From NCBI RefSeq assembly GCF_000745015.1, contig NZ_JQNA01000002.1, positions 5,022,001 to 5,086,000 of the forward strand: DNA of 64,000 bases, written 5' to 3'. The translations under genes and the position numbers were made by a program. Under the pieces are notes generated by a model. The model was not told the origin of the DNA and searched no databases. It saw nothing but the letters and a program-made list of their open reading frames with translations. Source of the DNA: Burkholderia sp. 9120 (GTDB lineage: Bacteria > Pseudomonadota > Gammaproteobacteria > Burkholderiales > Burkholderiaceae). Shown piece after piece: positions 35,686-44,761 of this stretch (positions are counted from its first letter, which is position 1; each line of letters opens with the position of its first letter).

Positions 35686-36480
35686 TCATTCAGCGGCCGC
35701 GACACCCGGCCTAGCCGCCTTCGCGCGTGGCGTCGTCGCTAGCCGCTTCGTGCACCACTGCACGAACATCGCCAGCAACGCGGCCTCGATAAACGCGACC
35801 AGTGGACGCTGATAAGGCAACGCGAACGACAGCAGCAAACAGAACGCGGCAAACGAAAACCGGCCGAGCACCATGCCGCGCAGCAGCGAAATGACGAAGT
35901 CCGGACCATGCGCCCGATGCGACGACACCGACAGCACGATGCCAAGCAGCGGAAACACCGCGAGCAACCCGCTCCACGCGGCGCCCACCCTTCCCGACAA
36001 CGACGTGACCAGCAGCGTCAACACCGCGCCGGCCACCATCCGGCCAAGCAGGTCGGTGCGCGACAGCGGCGCGCCGGCCGCGACCGCCGAACTGCGCGGC
36101 AGGAACGACTGGCCGAAACACACCGCGGCGAGCGCCACGATCGCAGCCCATAACGGCGACGCAGGCAACCAGGACAGACCGCACGCGGCCACGAACCATG
36201 CGCTCAGGCCGGTCGCCAGCGCAAGCGGCCAGGAGCGCGTGCGGCAGGTCCATGCGTAGGCGAAATTGAAGGCTTCCGAAGCGAGAATCGCGGACAACGA
36301 TAGCGTCGCGGCACGCGCGCCGAATGCGGGTCCATGCGCGAGCACGAGCAGATACAGAATCGGCCCGGCGACCACCGGCAGGCCAGCCAACCAGCCGGCG
36401 ATGGATGGCCCCCACCACTTGCCCGACATCGAAACGATCAGCAGAAACAACGGGACGAGCGTGAGTTTGAGCGCGAGCAT
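35686..36480 (-). CDS. Polytopic membrane protein of unknown function
   Basis: A 264-residue protein with about eight hydrophobic segments and a short polar C-terminus. GKWWGPSIAGWLAGLPVVAGP near residue 20 and LSGRVGAAWSGLLAVFPLLG later look like paired, repeated halves, as in small transporters or GlpM-like proteins. I do not recognise a specific family. It is read on the minus strand after the polysaccharide flippase gene (92 bp away) and may be co-transcribed with it. Confidence 0.7.
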   Translation of the reverse strand: MLALKLTLVPLFLLIVSMSGKWWGPSIAGWLAGLPVVAGPILYLLVLAHGPAFGARAATLSLSAILASEAFNFAYAWTCRTRSWPLALATGLSAWFVAACGLSWLPASPLWAAIVALAAVCFGQSFLPRSSAVAAGAPLSRTDLLGRMVAGAVLTLLVTSLSGRVGAAWSGLLAVFPLLGIVLSVSSHRAHGPDFVISLLRGMVLGRFSFAAFCLLLSFALPYQRPLVAFIEAALLAMFVQWCTKRLATTPRAKAARPGVAAAE

Positions 36481-36572
36481 GCCGGAATCGAGCGGAGGTA
36501 AAGTGGGATCATACCGTGCGCTTCCGCCCGCTCCGCCCGGTCCCTTCCACAGCCGGTTCTCTTGACCGTCAA

Positions 36573-37847
36573 TCAGACAACCGGCGGCACAGGACGCGCA
36601 TCATGCCGCCGCAACGTGCGATACAGCATCCACGTAGCGGCCGAGCCCATGCCGATCGTCATCGACCACGCGACGCCCGTCACGCCCCAGTAGTGCGTCA
36701 TGGGCGGCACGATGGCGATCAGCAGCACCATCTGGATCAGCGACGCGTGCGTGACCGCCTTCGCATCGCCGACCGCCCGCAGGTACGCGACGAACACCGC
36801 GATCAACGCGCCGATCGCCATGTTGATGACGAAAATCTTGAAGAGCGGCACGGCCGACATCCACGCCGGCCCGAGAATCAGCGAGAACAGCGGCTCGGCG
36901 ATCATCCGCAGCAGCACGACCAGGACCGCGAGGCCAGCGGCCACGATCATCAGATATAACCTGACGCGCCGCGCCGCCACGCGCGCATCGTGCCGGTGTT
37001 GCGCGGAAAACGTCGGAAACAGGTATTGGCCCATCGCGAACGCGGCGTCGGTCAACAGCATCTGCGCGAGCTTCGACGACATCTGATACGCGCCGAGTTG
37101 CGCCGGTCCGAGCAGCTTGCCGACAATCACCTTGTCGAACTGGTTGAGCAGCAGGTTCACCACGCTGCCGGCCCAGATCCAGCGGCTGAAGTCGATGTAA
37201 TGGCCAATGCCGGCCCACGCGAGCCGGATCGGCGGACGCGGCCGCATCGTGATCCAGGTGAGCAGGCTTTTCAGCGTATCGCCGACGATCATCCCGATCA
37301 GCAGCGAATAAGCGCCCGCGCCACTCAGCGCAAGCGCGAGTCCGGTGCAGCAATCGAGGAACGCGGCGGCCGTCTCGATCCCCGCAAGCTGCTGAAAACC
37401 GCGATTACGTTGCACCACGAAATAAGCCGGCGAAGCGAGGCCGCGAATCAGCGGCAACGCCGCCGCGAGTTGCAGCAGCGTGAGCGCATTGCCGAGGTGA
37501 AACTGTCGATTCATGACCGGCGCGAGCGCGACCAGCAGCAACGCGACCACGATGCCGCGTGTCGTCAGCGTGGTCCAGACGGCGCCGAGTTCCTGATGCG
37601 TGGGCGTGTCGCGTCCCTGGATCACCGCCTGCGCCAGACCGGTATCGGACAGCGATTCCGCGATCGCCACCGCGAGCAGCGCAATGCTGACGCTGCCTAT
37701 CGCCGACGGCCCGAGAATGCGCCCCAGCGCAAGAAACTTCACCGCCACGAGACCGCGTACGACGACCTGCTGCAACAACACCCAGGTGGGCGCACTCGGC
37801 CCAAGGCCCCCTCGCACCGAGAAAGCCGTAACCCTGATCGATCTCAC
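36573..37847 (-). CDS. Oligosaccharide flippase (Wzx-like, polysaccharide biosynthesis family)
   Basis: A 424-residue membrane protein with about 12 helices in the PST/MOP fold. The GRILGPSAIGSVSIALLAVA, QAVIQ and KLLGPAQLGAYQMSSKLAQM segments are typical of the family that moves lipid-linked sugars across the inner membrane. The start is a GTG at 37845-37847 preceded by GGGGAG. No glycosyltransferase or polymerase genes surround it, which is unusual for a Wzx gene; it may serve a distant cluster. Confidence 0.83.
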   Translation of the reverse strand: MRSIRVTAFSVRGGLGPSAPTWVLLQQVVVRGLVAVKFLALGRILGPSAIGSVSIALLAVAIAESLSDTGLAQAVIQGRDTPTHQELGAVWTTLTTRGIVVALLLVALAPVMNRQFHLGNALTLLQLAAALPLIRGLASPAYFVVQRNRGFQQLAGIETAAAFLDCCTGLALALSGAGAYSLLIGMIVGDTLKSLLTWITMRPRPPIRLAWAGIGHYIDFSRWIWAGSVVNLLLNQFDKVIVGKLLGPAQLGAYQMSSKLAQMLLTDAAFAMGQYLFPTFSAQHRHDARVAARRVRLYLMIVAAGLAVLVVLLRMIAEPLFSLILGPAWMSAVPLFKIFVINMAIGALIAVFVAYLRAVGDAKAVTHASLIQMVLLIAIVPPMTHYWGVTGVAWSMTIGMGSAATWMLYRTLRRHDARPVPPVV

Positions 37848-38075
37848 TGTCTCCCCTCCCTGGTCGCTTGCTCCCCGGATGGCGTCTTGTCATGGCGATC
37901 AGGGCGGATGCGGCGTCGACCGAATTTGCGTCATCTTTGCGCCACGCTCTGTGCGGCACTGAACGTGGCGTGACAAAAATATGGCGAAGGCAAGTCCGGG
38001 AGACTTTGTTTAGGAACGGAAAGCAAACGGAAACGGCCGTGGCAAGCCCGGCCTTCCATGATCGATGCCAGGACC

Positions 38076-38987
38076 TCAGGGTATTTCCCTGGCGATACCT
38101 GGAGGGCCGGCGCGGCGGCGTAGATCTTCGGTGGTCGCGCCGTCGCCGTCAGGACGCCAACCCGGTGGTTTGAACAGATACCCGCAGACTTCGCCCAGCG
38201 AACGCGCGGTCTTCAGATCGCGCCACAGTGCGCGCCAATGATCGAACTCGATCGTCAGCATGTTGTAGGTCGTGACCGGTTGCACGAGTCCGTAGCGGCA
38301 TGGCGTGTCGCGCCGCTCCGCGATATAGGTGCCGAAAAGCCGGTCGAACACGATCAGTACACCCCCGTAGTTGCCGTCCAGGTATTCGAGGTTCGACGCG
38401 TGATGTACGCGATGCGCTGAGGGCGTGTTCAGCAGCCATTCCAGGGGTCCGAGACGCGGAATCCAGGTCGCGTGTATCCAGAACTGGTACAGCAGGTTGA
38501 GCGACAGAAAGATGAGCACGACGCGCGGCGGCATACCGAGCCATGGCGCGAGCAGAAAGAACAGTTGCGAACCGGCGAGGCGGCCGGCCCACCCGAAACG
38601 ATACGCTGCCGACAGCGTCAGTTGGTTCGGCGAATGATGCACCGCATGGTTGCACCAGAACCAGCGCGTGCGATGCGCCGCGCGATGAAACCAGTAGTAG
38701 CAGAACTCCTGACCGATGAAGCAGGCGACCCACCCGCTCCACTGGTTCATCGGCACGGTCCAGAGCCGGTGATGCCAGACCCAGTTCATTGCATCGCCAT
38801 AGAAGGCCAGCGGCAGCAACCAGCGCAGCGGATATTCGCGGACCAGGAAGTCAGTCACCGACACCGCCGCGGCGCGCCAGTCGTAACCGTGCCGGCCGCG
38901 TCGAACGGTGAGCACCACGGCTTCGGCCAGCGACGCCACGAGCACCACCGCAACACTGTATTTGAGGATCGTCAGCAACACGTCCAT
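38076..38987 (-). CDS. Sterol desaturase / fatty acid hydroxylase family protein
   Basis: A 303-residue membrane di-iron oxygenase. Histidine boxes are visible: HRAAHRTRWFW, HAVHHSPNQLTLSAAYR and HRVHHASNLEYLDGNYGG, together giving the HxxxH, HxxHH pattern that ligates the iron centre. Four to five transmembrane helices precede and separate them. It would hydroxylate or desaturate a membrane lipid. ATG 38987 starts the first helix and is preferred over the frame opening at 39197. It is transcribed alone. Confidence 0.85.
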   Translation of the reverse strand: MDVLLTILKYSVAVVLVASLAEAVVLTVRRGRHGYDWRAAAVSVTDFLVREYPLRWLLPLAFYGDAMNWVWHHRLWTVPMNQWSGWVACFIGQEFCYYWFHRAAHRTRWFWCNHAVHHSPNQLTLSAAYRFGWAGRLAGSQLFFLLAPWLGMPPRVVLIFLSLNLLYQFWIHATWIPRLGPLEWLLNTPSAHRVHHASNLEYLDGNYGGVLIVFDRLFGTYIAERRDTPCRYGLVQPVTTYNMLTIEFDHWRALWRDLKTARSLGEVCGYLFKPPGWRPDGDGATTEDLRRRAGPPGIAREIP

Positions 38988-39054
38988 GCGCGAATACTCC
39001 GTATCGGCATGCGGGCTAGCGTAGATCGGCAAGCCTCGTATCGCAAGAGCAAAG

Positions 39055-39933
39055 TCATTCGCCAAACGCTTGCAACGCGAACTCGACAAAACTGCGCAGC
39101 TTCGGCGAGCGATGATCCGCGAAGTAAACCAGATGCATGGGACGGCTCGGCAATTCGTAAGCGTCGAGGACTTGCACGAGACGCCCGGCGGCGACATCTG
39201 CTTTCAAAAGCACGGCGGGCTGCATGACGATCCCCAGACCCTGCAACGCGGCCACGCGAAGCGCCTGGCCATGGTTGACGCGCAGACGGCCGGTGACCGC
39301 GACATGACTCGTGCCCTCGGCGCCGCTCAGCCGCCACGGCGCGCCGGACGACGAACTGAACGCGAGGCATTCATGCCCGGCCAGATCGTCGGGATGCTGC
39401 GGTGTTCCGCGCGCGGCGAGATAGGCGGGCGACGCGCAGATCATCATCCGGTACGGCGCTAAAGCACGCGCGACCAACCCCGTGTCCGCAATCGCGCCGA
39501 TCCGGATCGCGGCGTCGAAGCCGTGCTCCAGCAGATCGACGGTGTGATCGCTCAGCGATAACTCGACCTCGACTTGCGGATGCTGCGCGAGGTAATCGCC
39601 GAGTGCGGGCGCCAGCGCTTCACTGCCGAACGACACGGGCGCCGTCACGCGCAGCGTGCCGCTCGGCACGGCCTGACGGTTTTCCGCATGGGTGTCCGCG
39701 GCGGCGACCAGACGAAGAATTTCCTGGCAGCGCACGTAATAGCTTTCGCCGAATTCCGTGAGGCTCTGACGCCGTGTCGTGCGATTGAGCAGCTTCATGC
39801 CGGTGCGTTTTTCCAGCGCGCGCAGATGGTTGCCGGCCATCGTCGACGACATGCCGCAGTCCGCGGCGGCCGCGCTGAGGCTTCCCGCGTCGACCGCGCG
39901 AACGAACACCCGCATGCTATCCAGAAGATCCAT
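39055..39933 (-). CDS. LysR-family regulator divergent to an SDR gene
   Basis: A 292-residue LTTR of the CrgA/DsdC-like subgroup. The HTH is MRVFVRAVDAGSLSAAAADCGMSSTMAGNHLRALE, and LNRTTRRQSLTEFG the wing. The effector domain ends normally. It is divergent from the SDR gene at 40059 with a 125-bp intergenic region, so it probably regulates that gene. Confidence 0.87.
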   Translation of the reverse strand: MDLLDSMRVFVRAVDAGSLSAAAADCGMSSTMAGNHLRALEKRTGMKLLNRTTRRQSLTEFGESYYVRCQEILRLVAAADTHAENRQAVPSGTLRVTAPVSFGSEALAPALGDYLAQHPQVEVELSLSDHTVDLLEHGFDAAIRIGAIADTGLVARALAPYRMMICASPAYLAARGTPQHPDDLAGHECLAFSSSSGAPWRLSGAEGTSHVAVTGRLRVNHGQALRVAALQGLGIVMQPAVLLKADVAAGRLVQVLDAYELPSRPMHLVYFADHRSPKLRSFVEFALQAFGE

Positions 39934-40058
39934 TTGACACTCTCGGTTGCGACAGAATCAAGAGTTTCGCAGATTATCTCCGTTTTCTTTTAAATCATAC
40001 TGCGGCTTCCGCGCCGACGAAGGCACTCCGCCTCGCGCGCCATTCATGGAGCCTCCGC

Positions 40059-40886
40059 ATGACGACTCAATCGCCCGCTCTTTTTCCGCAGCGCTTCGCC
40101 GGCCGGACCGTGCTGATCACGGGTGCTGGAACCGGCATGGGCAAAGCCGCCGCGCTGCGTTTCGGCCGCGAAGGCGCCAATGTCGTGGTGGCCGGCCGAC
40201 GCGCGGCCGAGCTCGACGCCGTGGCCGCCACCATCGAGAACGACGGCGGCCGGGCGCTTGCGATTCCAACCGACGTCACCGACGCCGACGCGGTAAGCCG
40301 TCTGGTCGAACGCAGCGTCGCCACGTTCGGCGCGCTACATATGGCCTGGAACAATGCGGGGATGCTGGGCGCCATGCAACCCATCGTCGACATGGAGCCG
40401 GAGGACTTCGATACGGTCATGGCGACCAACTTTCGCGGCGCGGCGCTGTGCGTGAAGTACGAGTTGCGGGCAATGCTGGCCGCGGGTGTGACCGGCGCGA
40501 TCGTCAACACGTCGTCGTGGACGGCCCAAGGCGCTCTGCCAGGCACCTCGGCTTACGCGGCGAGCAAGGCGGCGCTCGATGCGATGATGCGAGCCGTCGC
40601 GATGGAGGTGGGCTCGCGCAATATTCGCGTCAATAACGTGAGCCCGGGCGTGATCGCTACGCCCATGTCGGCCGCCGCGCTGGGAGACGAACGCGCGATG
40701 CTACCGTTTCTATCGCACACGCCGTTGGGGCGTATCGGTCAGCCGGAAGATATCGCCGACGTGGTGCTCTGGCTGCTCTCGGACGACGCTCGCTTTGTCA
40801 CCGGACAAAGCTTGCTGGTGGATGGAGGATTCACGCTGGGCGGTCTGCGGCCGTGGCTCAATGAGCTGGTGGCCGAGCACGCGTAA
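40059..40886 (+). CDS. SDR family oxidoreductase
   Basis: A 275-residue classical SDR with the cofactor motif TGAGTGMG near residue 21, NNAG near 97 and a complete active site (NTSSWTAQG serine, then YAASK). LLVDGGFTLGG ends the core. It would oxidise an alcohol or reduce a ketone with NAD(P). It is preceded by a divergent LysR gene and followed by a strong hairpin at 40890-40913. Substrate unknown. Confidence 0.88.
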   Translation: MTTQSPALFPQRFAGRTVLITGAGTGMGKAAALRFGREGANVVVAGRRAAELDAVAATIENDGGRALAIPTDVTDADAVSRLVERSVATFGALHMAWNNAGMLGAMQPIVDMEPEDFDTVMATNFRGAALCVKYELRAMLAAGVTGAIVNTSSWTAQGALPGTSAYAASKAALDAMMRAVAMEVGSRNIRVNNVSPGVIATPMSAAALGDERAMLPFLSHTPLGRIGQPEDIADVVLWLLSDDARFVTGQSLLVDGGFTLGGLRPWLNELVAEHA

Positions 40887-40889
40887 AGG

Positions 40890-40913
40890 ACGAGCGGTCT
40901 CCTGACCGCTCGT
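40890..40913. terminator. Hairpin between convergent SDR and M20 genes
   Basis: A perfect 10-bp stem with a 4-nt loop (ACGAGCGGTC with GACCGCTCGT) lies 4 bp after the SDR stop and before the end of the convergent M20 deacetylase gene. No long U-run follows in either direction. Confidence 0.6.
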
Positions 40914-40919
40914 GCCGCT

Positions 40920-42104
40920 TTAGCGCGTGCTCAGTTCCACTGCGCGAGCGTCGCTGAGATAGCCGGCCAGCCGAACCAGCATGGCATCGCACTCGCCCAG
41001 TTGCTGAACCGTGACGAACTCGTCCGGCTTGTGCCCCTGGTCCATGCTGCCGGGCCCACAAACCACCGTGGGAATGCCGGCCTCATCGAACAAACCGCCC
41101 TCGGTGCCGAACGCCACCGTGCCGAATTCGGACGAGCCGCTTAACAGCGCCAACAGACGCGCCGCCTCGCTATTCGGCGAGGTGGCCAGTCCTGGGTACG
41201 CGCTCAGCGGTTGCAGATGAATGTCCGTGTCGGCTTGCACCGACCGCATGGCCGGCAGCAATTCGGCGTCGGCATAGGATCGCAGTTCGTTCGAGACCGC
41301 TTGCGCATCGAAGCCCGGCAGCGCGCGCACTTCGAAATCGAACTCGCATTCCGCCGGCACGATATTCAACGCCCGGCCGCCTTTGATGAGGCCCGTCTGC
41401 ACCGTCGTAAACGGCGGATCGAAACGCTGATCGTGATGCTCGGCCTGCGCCAGTTGCGCGCCGATCTGTCCCAAGCGACCGATCAGCCGCGCCGCGTATT
41501 CGATCGCGTTGACGCCATACGGCGCGTAAGCCGAGTGACACGCCGCGCCTTTCACCTGGCAGCGCATCGCGAGTTTGCCTTTGTGGCCCAGCACCGGTTT
41601 CATGCCGGTGGGCTCGCCGATCAGACACAGGCGCGGCTTGTGCGCACGCTTCGCCAGTTCGGCCAGCATCGGCCGTACGCCGAGGCAACCTACTTCTTCA
41701 TCGTAGGAGAACGCAAGGTGCACGGGCAACGTCAGCGCCTGGTCGAGCAAAGCAGGCACGGCCGCCAGCACGGAGGCAATAAAGCCTTTCATGTCGGCGG
41801 TGCCGCGACCATACAAACGGTCGTTGTTCTCCGTGAGACGGAACGGCTCGACCGTCCACGCTTGCCCGTCGACGGGTACGACATCGGTATGTCCGGACAG
41901 CAAGATCCCACCGCGATCCTCGGGGCCGATCGTGGCGAACAGATTGGCCTTGGTGCGCTCCGGGTTGTAGAACAGTTCGCTCCGCACGCCGAGATCCGCC
42001 AGGTAATCGCGGATGAACGCGATCAGTTCCAGATTCGAATCCCGGCTCACCGTCGCGAAGCCGATCAGTTGTTCGAGCAGCGCGCGGCTCGACTGCCTAT
42101 TCAT
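40920..42104 (-). CDS. M20 family deacetylase, ArgE-like
   Basis: A 394-residue metallopeptidase-fold amidohydrolase. LSGHTDVVPVDG, RGTADMKGF and FSYDEEVGCLG give the His, Asp and Glu ligands of the two-zinc M20 site, and IGEPTGMKPVLGHKGKL is typical of acetylornithine deacetylase (ArgE). ATG 42104 overlaps the stop of the DUF1028 gene by 8 bp. Because it is the last gene of an FMO-RidA-DUF1028 operon rather than an arginine operon, it may hydrolyse an N-acyl or N-formyl amino acid from that pathway; ArgE activity itself is also possible. Confidence 0.85.
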   Translation of the reverse strand: MNRQSSRALLEQLIGFATVSRDSNLELIAFIRDYLADLGVRSELFYNPERTKANLFATIGPEDRGGILLSGHTDVVPVDGQAWTVEPFRLTENNDRLYGRGTADMKGFIASVLAAVPALLDQALTLPVHLAFSYDEEVGCLGVRPMLAELAKRAHKPRLCLIGEPTGMKPVLGHKGKLAMRCQVKGAACHSAYAPYGVNAIEYAARLIGRLGQIGAQLAQAEHHDQRFDPPFTTVQTGLIKGGRALNIVPAECEFDFEVRALPGFDAQAVSNELRSYADAELLPAMRSVQADTDIHLQPLSAYPGLATSPNSEAARLLALLSGSSEFGTVAFGTEGGLFDEAGIPTVVCGPGSMDQGHKPDEFVTVQQLGECDAMLVRLAGYLSDARAVELSTR

Positions 42105-42774
42105 CGCCCGGCACTCCATACCCTGGCGCTGCCGTTGGATTCAACGCGCGGGCCAGATAGTCCTGCATTTGCGGCCGATACGCCTGCCAGAGATCGTCGA
42201 GCTTGCCGATCGGGTCTTCATCCGCCCAGTCGAGCCGCAAATCGACAATCGGCCAACTCACGTCGCCCACCACCTTGAGCGCCGCCGAATGCACCGGCCC
42301 GGCTTCGCCGCCGGCCGCCATCGCGGCATGCATGGCCGACAGCAGACGATCCGCGAGCATCCCCAACGCGTTCTCAAATGCATGAACCATCGCGTCGATC
42401 ACCTCGCGATCCGCCAGCAGATTGCCCGCGGCAACGCACTGCTTGCCGGCCACGGCATTGTGAAGACCGAGCGCTTCGGCACCGCTGAAAAACGCGGTAC
42501 GTCCCTCGTTATCGATCACCGTCACCTGGCGATAAGCGCGCCACGCGTCGGTGCCGAGCGCGTGGTCCAGGGCCGCCGCCGGTTCGCCCTGCGGCGCTTC
42601 GAGGCCATCCAGAATCCGCGGCCCGAGCGCGGGCAGCGTGACGTTCTGCGTCGCGACCGCGCCCACGCCCGCGCGTACCCACGGGCACCGCGCGCCGACC
42701 GCGATACTGGACGAGCTGATGGCGATTCCAAGCTGCCCGGTGTCCGGACAGCGTCCAACGATCGAGAATGTCAT
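42097..42774 (-). CDS. DUF1028 (Ntn-hydrolase-like) protein
   Basis: A 225-residue protein of the DUF1028 family. It begins TFSIVGRCPDTGQLGIAISSSSIAVGARCPWVRAGVGAVATQN, which is the family signature, and has an Ntn-hydrolase-like fold. The rest includes VTVIDNEGRTAFFSG. DUF1028 genes are usually next to RidA and M20 genes, exactly as here (10 bp after RidA, overlapping the M20 gene). It likely hydrolyses an amide in the same pathway; activity unknown. Confidence 0.85.
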   Translation of the reverse strand: MTFSIVGRCPDTGQLGIAISSSSIAVGARCPWVRAGVGAVATQNVTLPALGPRILDGLEAPQGEPAAALDHALGTDAWRAYRQVTVIDNEGRTAFFSGAEALGLHNAVAGKQCVAAGNLLADREVIDAMVHAFENALGMLADRLLSAMHAAMAAGGEAGPVHSAALKVVGDVSWPIVDLRLDWADEDPIGKLDDLWQAYRPQMQDYLARALNPTAAPGYGVPGDE

Positions 42775-42784
42775 GCCCTGCTCC

Positions 42785-43216
42785 TTAAGCCGGGTTCGCC
42801 TGCCAGCCGTCCGGGATCACCGCGATCACGTCGATTTCCATCAGCCACTGCGGCTGGCCCAGCGCACTGACGACCAGCCCGGTGGAGATCGGGAACACGC
42901 CTTTCAGCCACTTGCCGACTTCCTGATAGACCGGTTCGCGATAACGCGGGTCGATCAGATACGTCGTCGTCTTGACGATGTGGGACAGGTCGCTGCCCGC
43001 TTCCAGTAGCAGCTGCCTGACGTTTTTCATCGCCTGTTCGGCCTGCGCCTGCGGATCGCCGAGGCCGATCAGTCGGCCGTCGAAATCCGTGCCCACCTGG
43101 CCGCGCACATAAACGGTATTGCCGGCGCGAACGGCCTGGCAAAGATCGTTATCGAGCGACTGGTTCGGATACGTGTCTTTCGTGTTGAACATGCGGATGC
43201 GCGTATGAGTCGGCAT
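42785..43216 (-). CDS. RidA-family protein (imine/enamine deaminase type)
   Basis: A 143-residue member of the RidA/YjgF/YER057c superfamily. The order is LCQAVRAGNTVYVRGQVGTDFDG, QAEQAMKNVRQLLLEAGSDLSHIVKTTTYL and FPISTGLVVSALGQPQWLMEIDV. The Arg that binds the carboxylate in RidA proper is not obvious at the usual place, so it may belong to a Rid subgroup other than RidA. Its ATG overlaps the FMO stop by one base (TAATG). It probably hydrolyses an imine released by the FMO or a later step. Confidence 0.85.
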   Translation of the reverse strand: MPTHTRIRMFNTKDTYPNQSLDNDLCQAVRAGNTVYVRGQVGTDFDGRLIGLGDPQAQAEQAMKNVRQLLLEAGSDLSHIVKTTTYLIDPRYREPVYQEVGKWLKGVFPISTGLVVSALGQPQWLMEIDVIAVIPDGWQANPA

Positions 43217-44565
43217 TAATTCACTCCCAATTCGTTGACGTGTTGAACTCGCGATACGGCCGGCGAGCTGGCCGGCGCTTCCTTGCGGGACTGCGTTGTC
43301 TCGCGCTGCGAAGCGTCGCGATAGGACAGATATTTGCGCTGCGTGGCGATGTGGTCGGCGATATGTTTTGCGTCGTGCCACACGCCCCAGATAAACGTGG
43401 AGCCGCGCCGCGACAGCCACGGCAAACCCAGAAAATAGACGCCGGGTTCGCTCGACACGCCGCGTTGATGCTGCGGCTTGCCTTTGGCGTCGAACGCGTT
43501 GACGTGGAGCCAGTCGTAATCGACCGCGTAACCGGTCGCCCAAACGATCGAGGTCACGCCGGCCGCGGCCAGATCGAGTTCGAGAATCGGATCGCTCACG
43601 CAGGCCGGGTCCGCAAACGTGCGGCGCGCTTCGGGTTCTTCCGGCAGATCGAGGCCGTTGCGGGCGATATACGCGTCCGCCGCGTCCAGCAGCGACAGAT
43701 AGTTCTCGTCGCCGCGTGCGAGGTTGGTCGCGAGATCGGCTTCGAAGGTGACGTGTGCATCGTCGAAGGTCTTCGTCAGACCGACCAGCGTCACGCCCTG
43801 ATGCGCGAGCGCTCTGAAGTCGACGGTATGGCCGCCGCGCGCGCCGCTTACCGCGATCGTCACGTGTTCCTTGCCCGGCCGCGCCGCTTCCTTGTCCCAT
43901 TCGCCGAGCACGCCCAGCCACCAGCAGAAGTCGCGATTGCGATAGGCGCGCGGAGGACGATCGTGCGGGCCGACCGACAGGTAAACCTGCCGCCCCGCAC
44001 GCTGCAACTCATCCGCGATCTGCACGCCGGACGAGCCGGCGCCGACCACCAGAACGCCGCCTTCGGGCAGTTGCTGTGGATTGCGGTAATCCGCCGAGTG
44101 AATCTGCGTGAGTGTGTCCGTTTGCGGCGCGATCGGCGGAATCACCGGGCGCTGGAACGGTCCGGTCGCCACCACCACGCGGCTCGCCTCGATCACGCCT
44201 ATCGACGTTTCCACGGTGAAGCCCGGCCGCCCCGCATGGCGCGCCACACTCGTCACCGCCACGCCCGTGCGGATCGGTGCATTGAACTTGTGCGCATACG
44301 CTTCGAAATAGTCGGCGACGCGTTCTTTCGGCGCGAACGCGTCAGGATCGAGATCGTCGAATTCCAGACCGGGGAAGCGGTCGTGCCAGACCGGACCGTT
44401 GGCGACCAGCGAATCCCACCGCCCGGTGCGCCAGCGTTCGGCAATGCGATCGCGCTCCAGCACCAGATGCGGCACACCGAGCTTGCTCAGGTGTTCACTC
44501 ATCGCGACGCCGGCCTGACCGGCCCCCACCACCAGCGTATCGATCGAAATTTTTTCAGCAGTCAT
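43216..44565 (-). CDS. Flavin-containing monooxygenase (FMO/YUCCA-like)
   Basis: A 449-residue flavoprotein. The FAD motif VVGAGQAGVAMSEHLSKLG is at residues 11-29, the FMO-type FQRP with the family's conserved region near 140, and the NADPH Rossmann VVGAGSSGVQIADEL near 170. ATGY near 340 is the usual C-terminal FMO marker. ATG 44565 has AAGGA upstream. It heads the operon with RidA, DUF1028 and M20 genes and is divergent from a LysR gene. It should oxygenate a nitrogen or carbon centre of the pathway substrate. Confidence 0.87.
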   Translation of the reverse strand: MTAEKISIDTLVVGAGQAGVAMSEHLSKLGVPHLVLERDRIAERWRTGRWDSLVANGPVWHDRFPGLEFDDLDPDAFAPKERVADYFEAYAHKFNAPIRTGVAVTSVARHAGRPGFTVETSIGVIEASRVVVATGPFQRPVIPPIAPQTDTLTQIHSADYRNPQQLPEGGVLVVGAGSSGVQIADELQRAGRQVYLSVGPHDRPPRAYRNRDFCWWLGVLGEWDKEAARPGKEHVTIAVSGARGGHTVDFRALAHQGVTLVGLTKTFDDAHVTFEADLATNLARGDENYLSLLDAADAYIARNGLDLPEEPEARRTFADPACVSDPILELDLAAAGVTSIVWATGYAVDYDWLHVNAFDAKGKPQHQRGVSSEPGVYFLGLPWLSRRGSTFIWGVWHDAKHIADHIATQRKYLSYRDASQRETTQSRKEAPASSPAVSRVQHVNELGVN

Positions 44566-44761
44566 CGCTGTTTCCTTTTGAAAAGCGTTGGATGGCAAGC
44601 GCCGGCGCTACCGCCTCGCTCAACCATGAAGAAAATGTACGCTGGCCGCCTGATTTGGAAAAACATATTTAAAAAATCCATAGCATCGTTTTTTTCTATG
44701 CAAGGACGTTTTGTGTGGATCACAATGCAGCCAGTGGAACCCTGTTTGAGGAGAGAGACGG

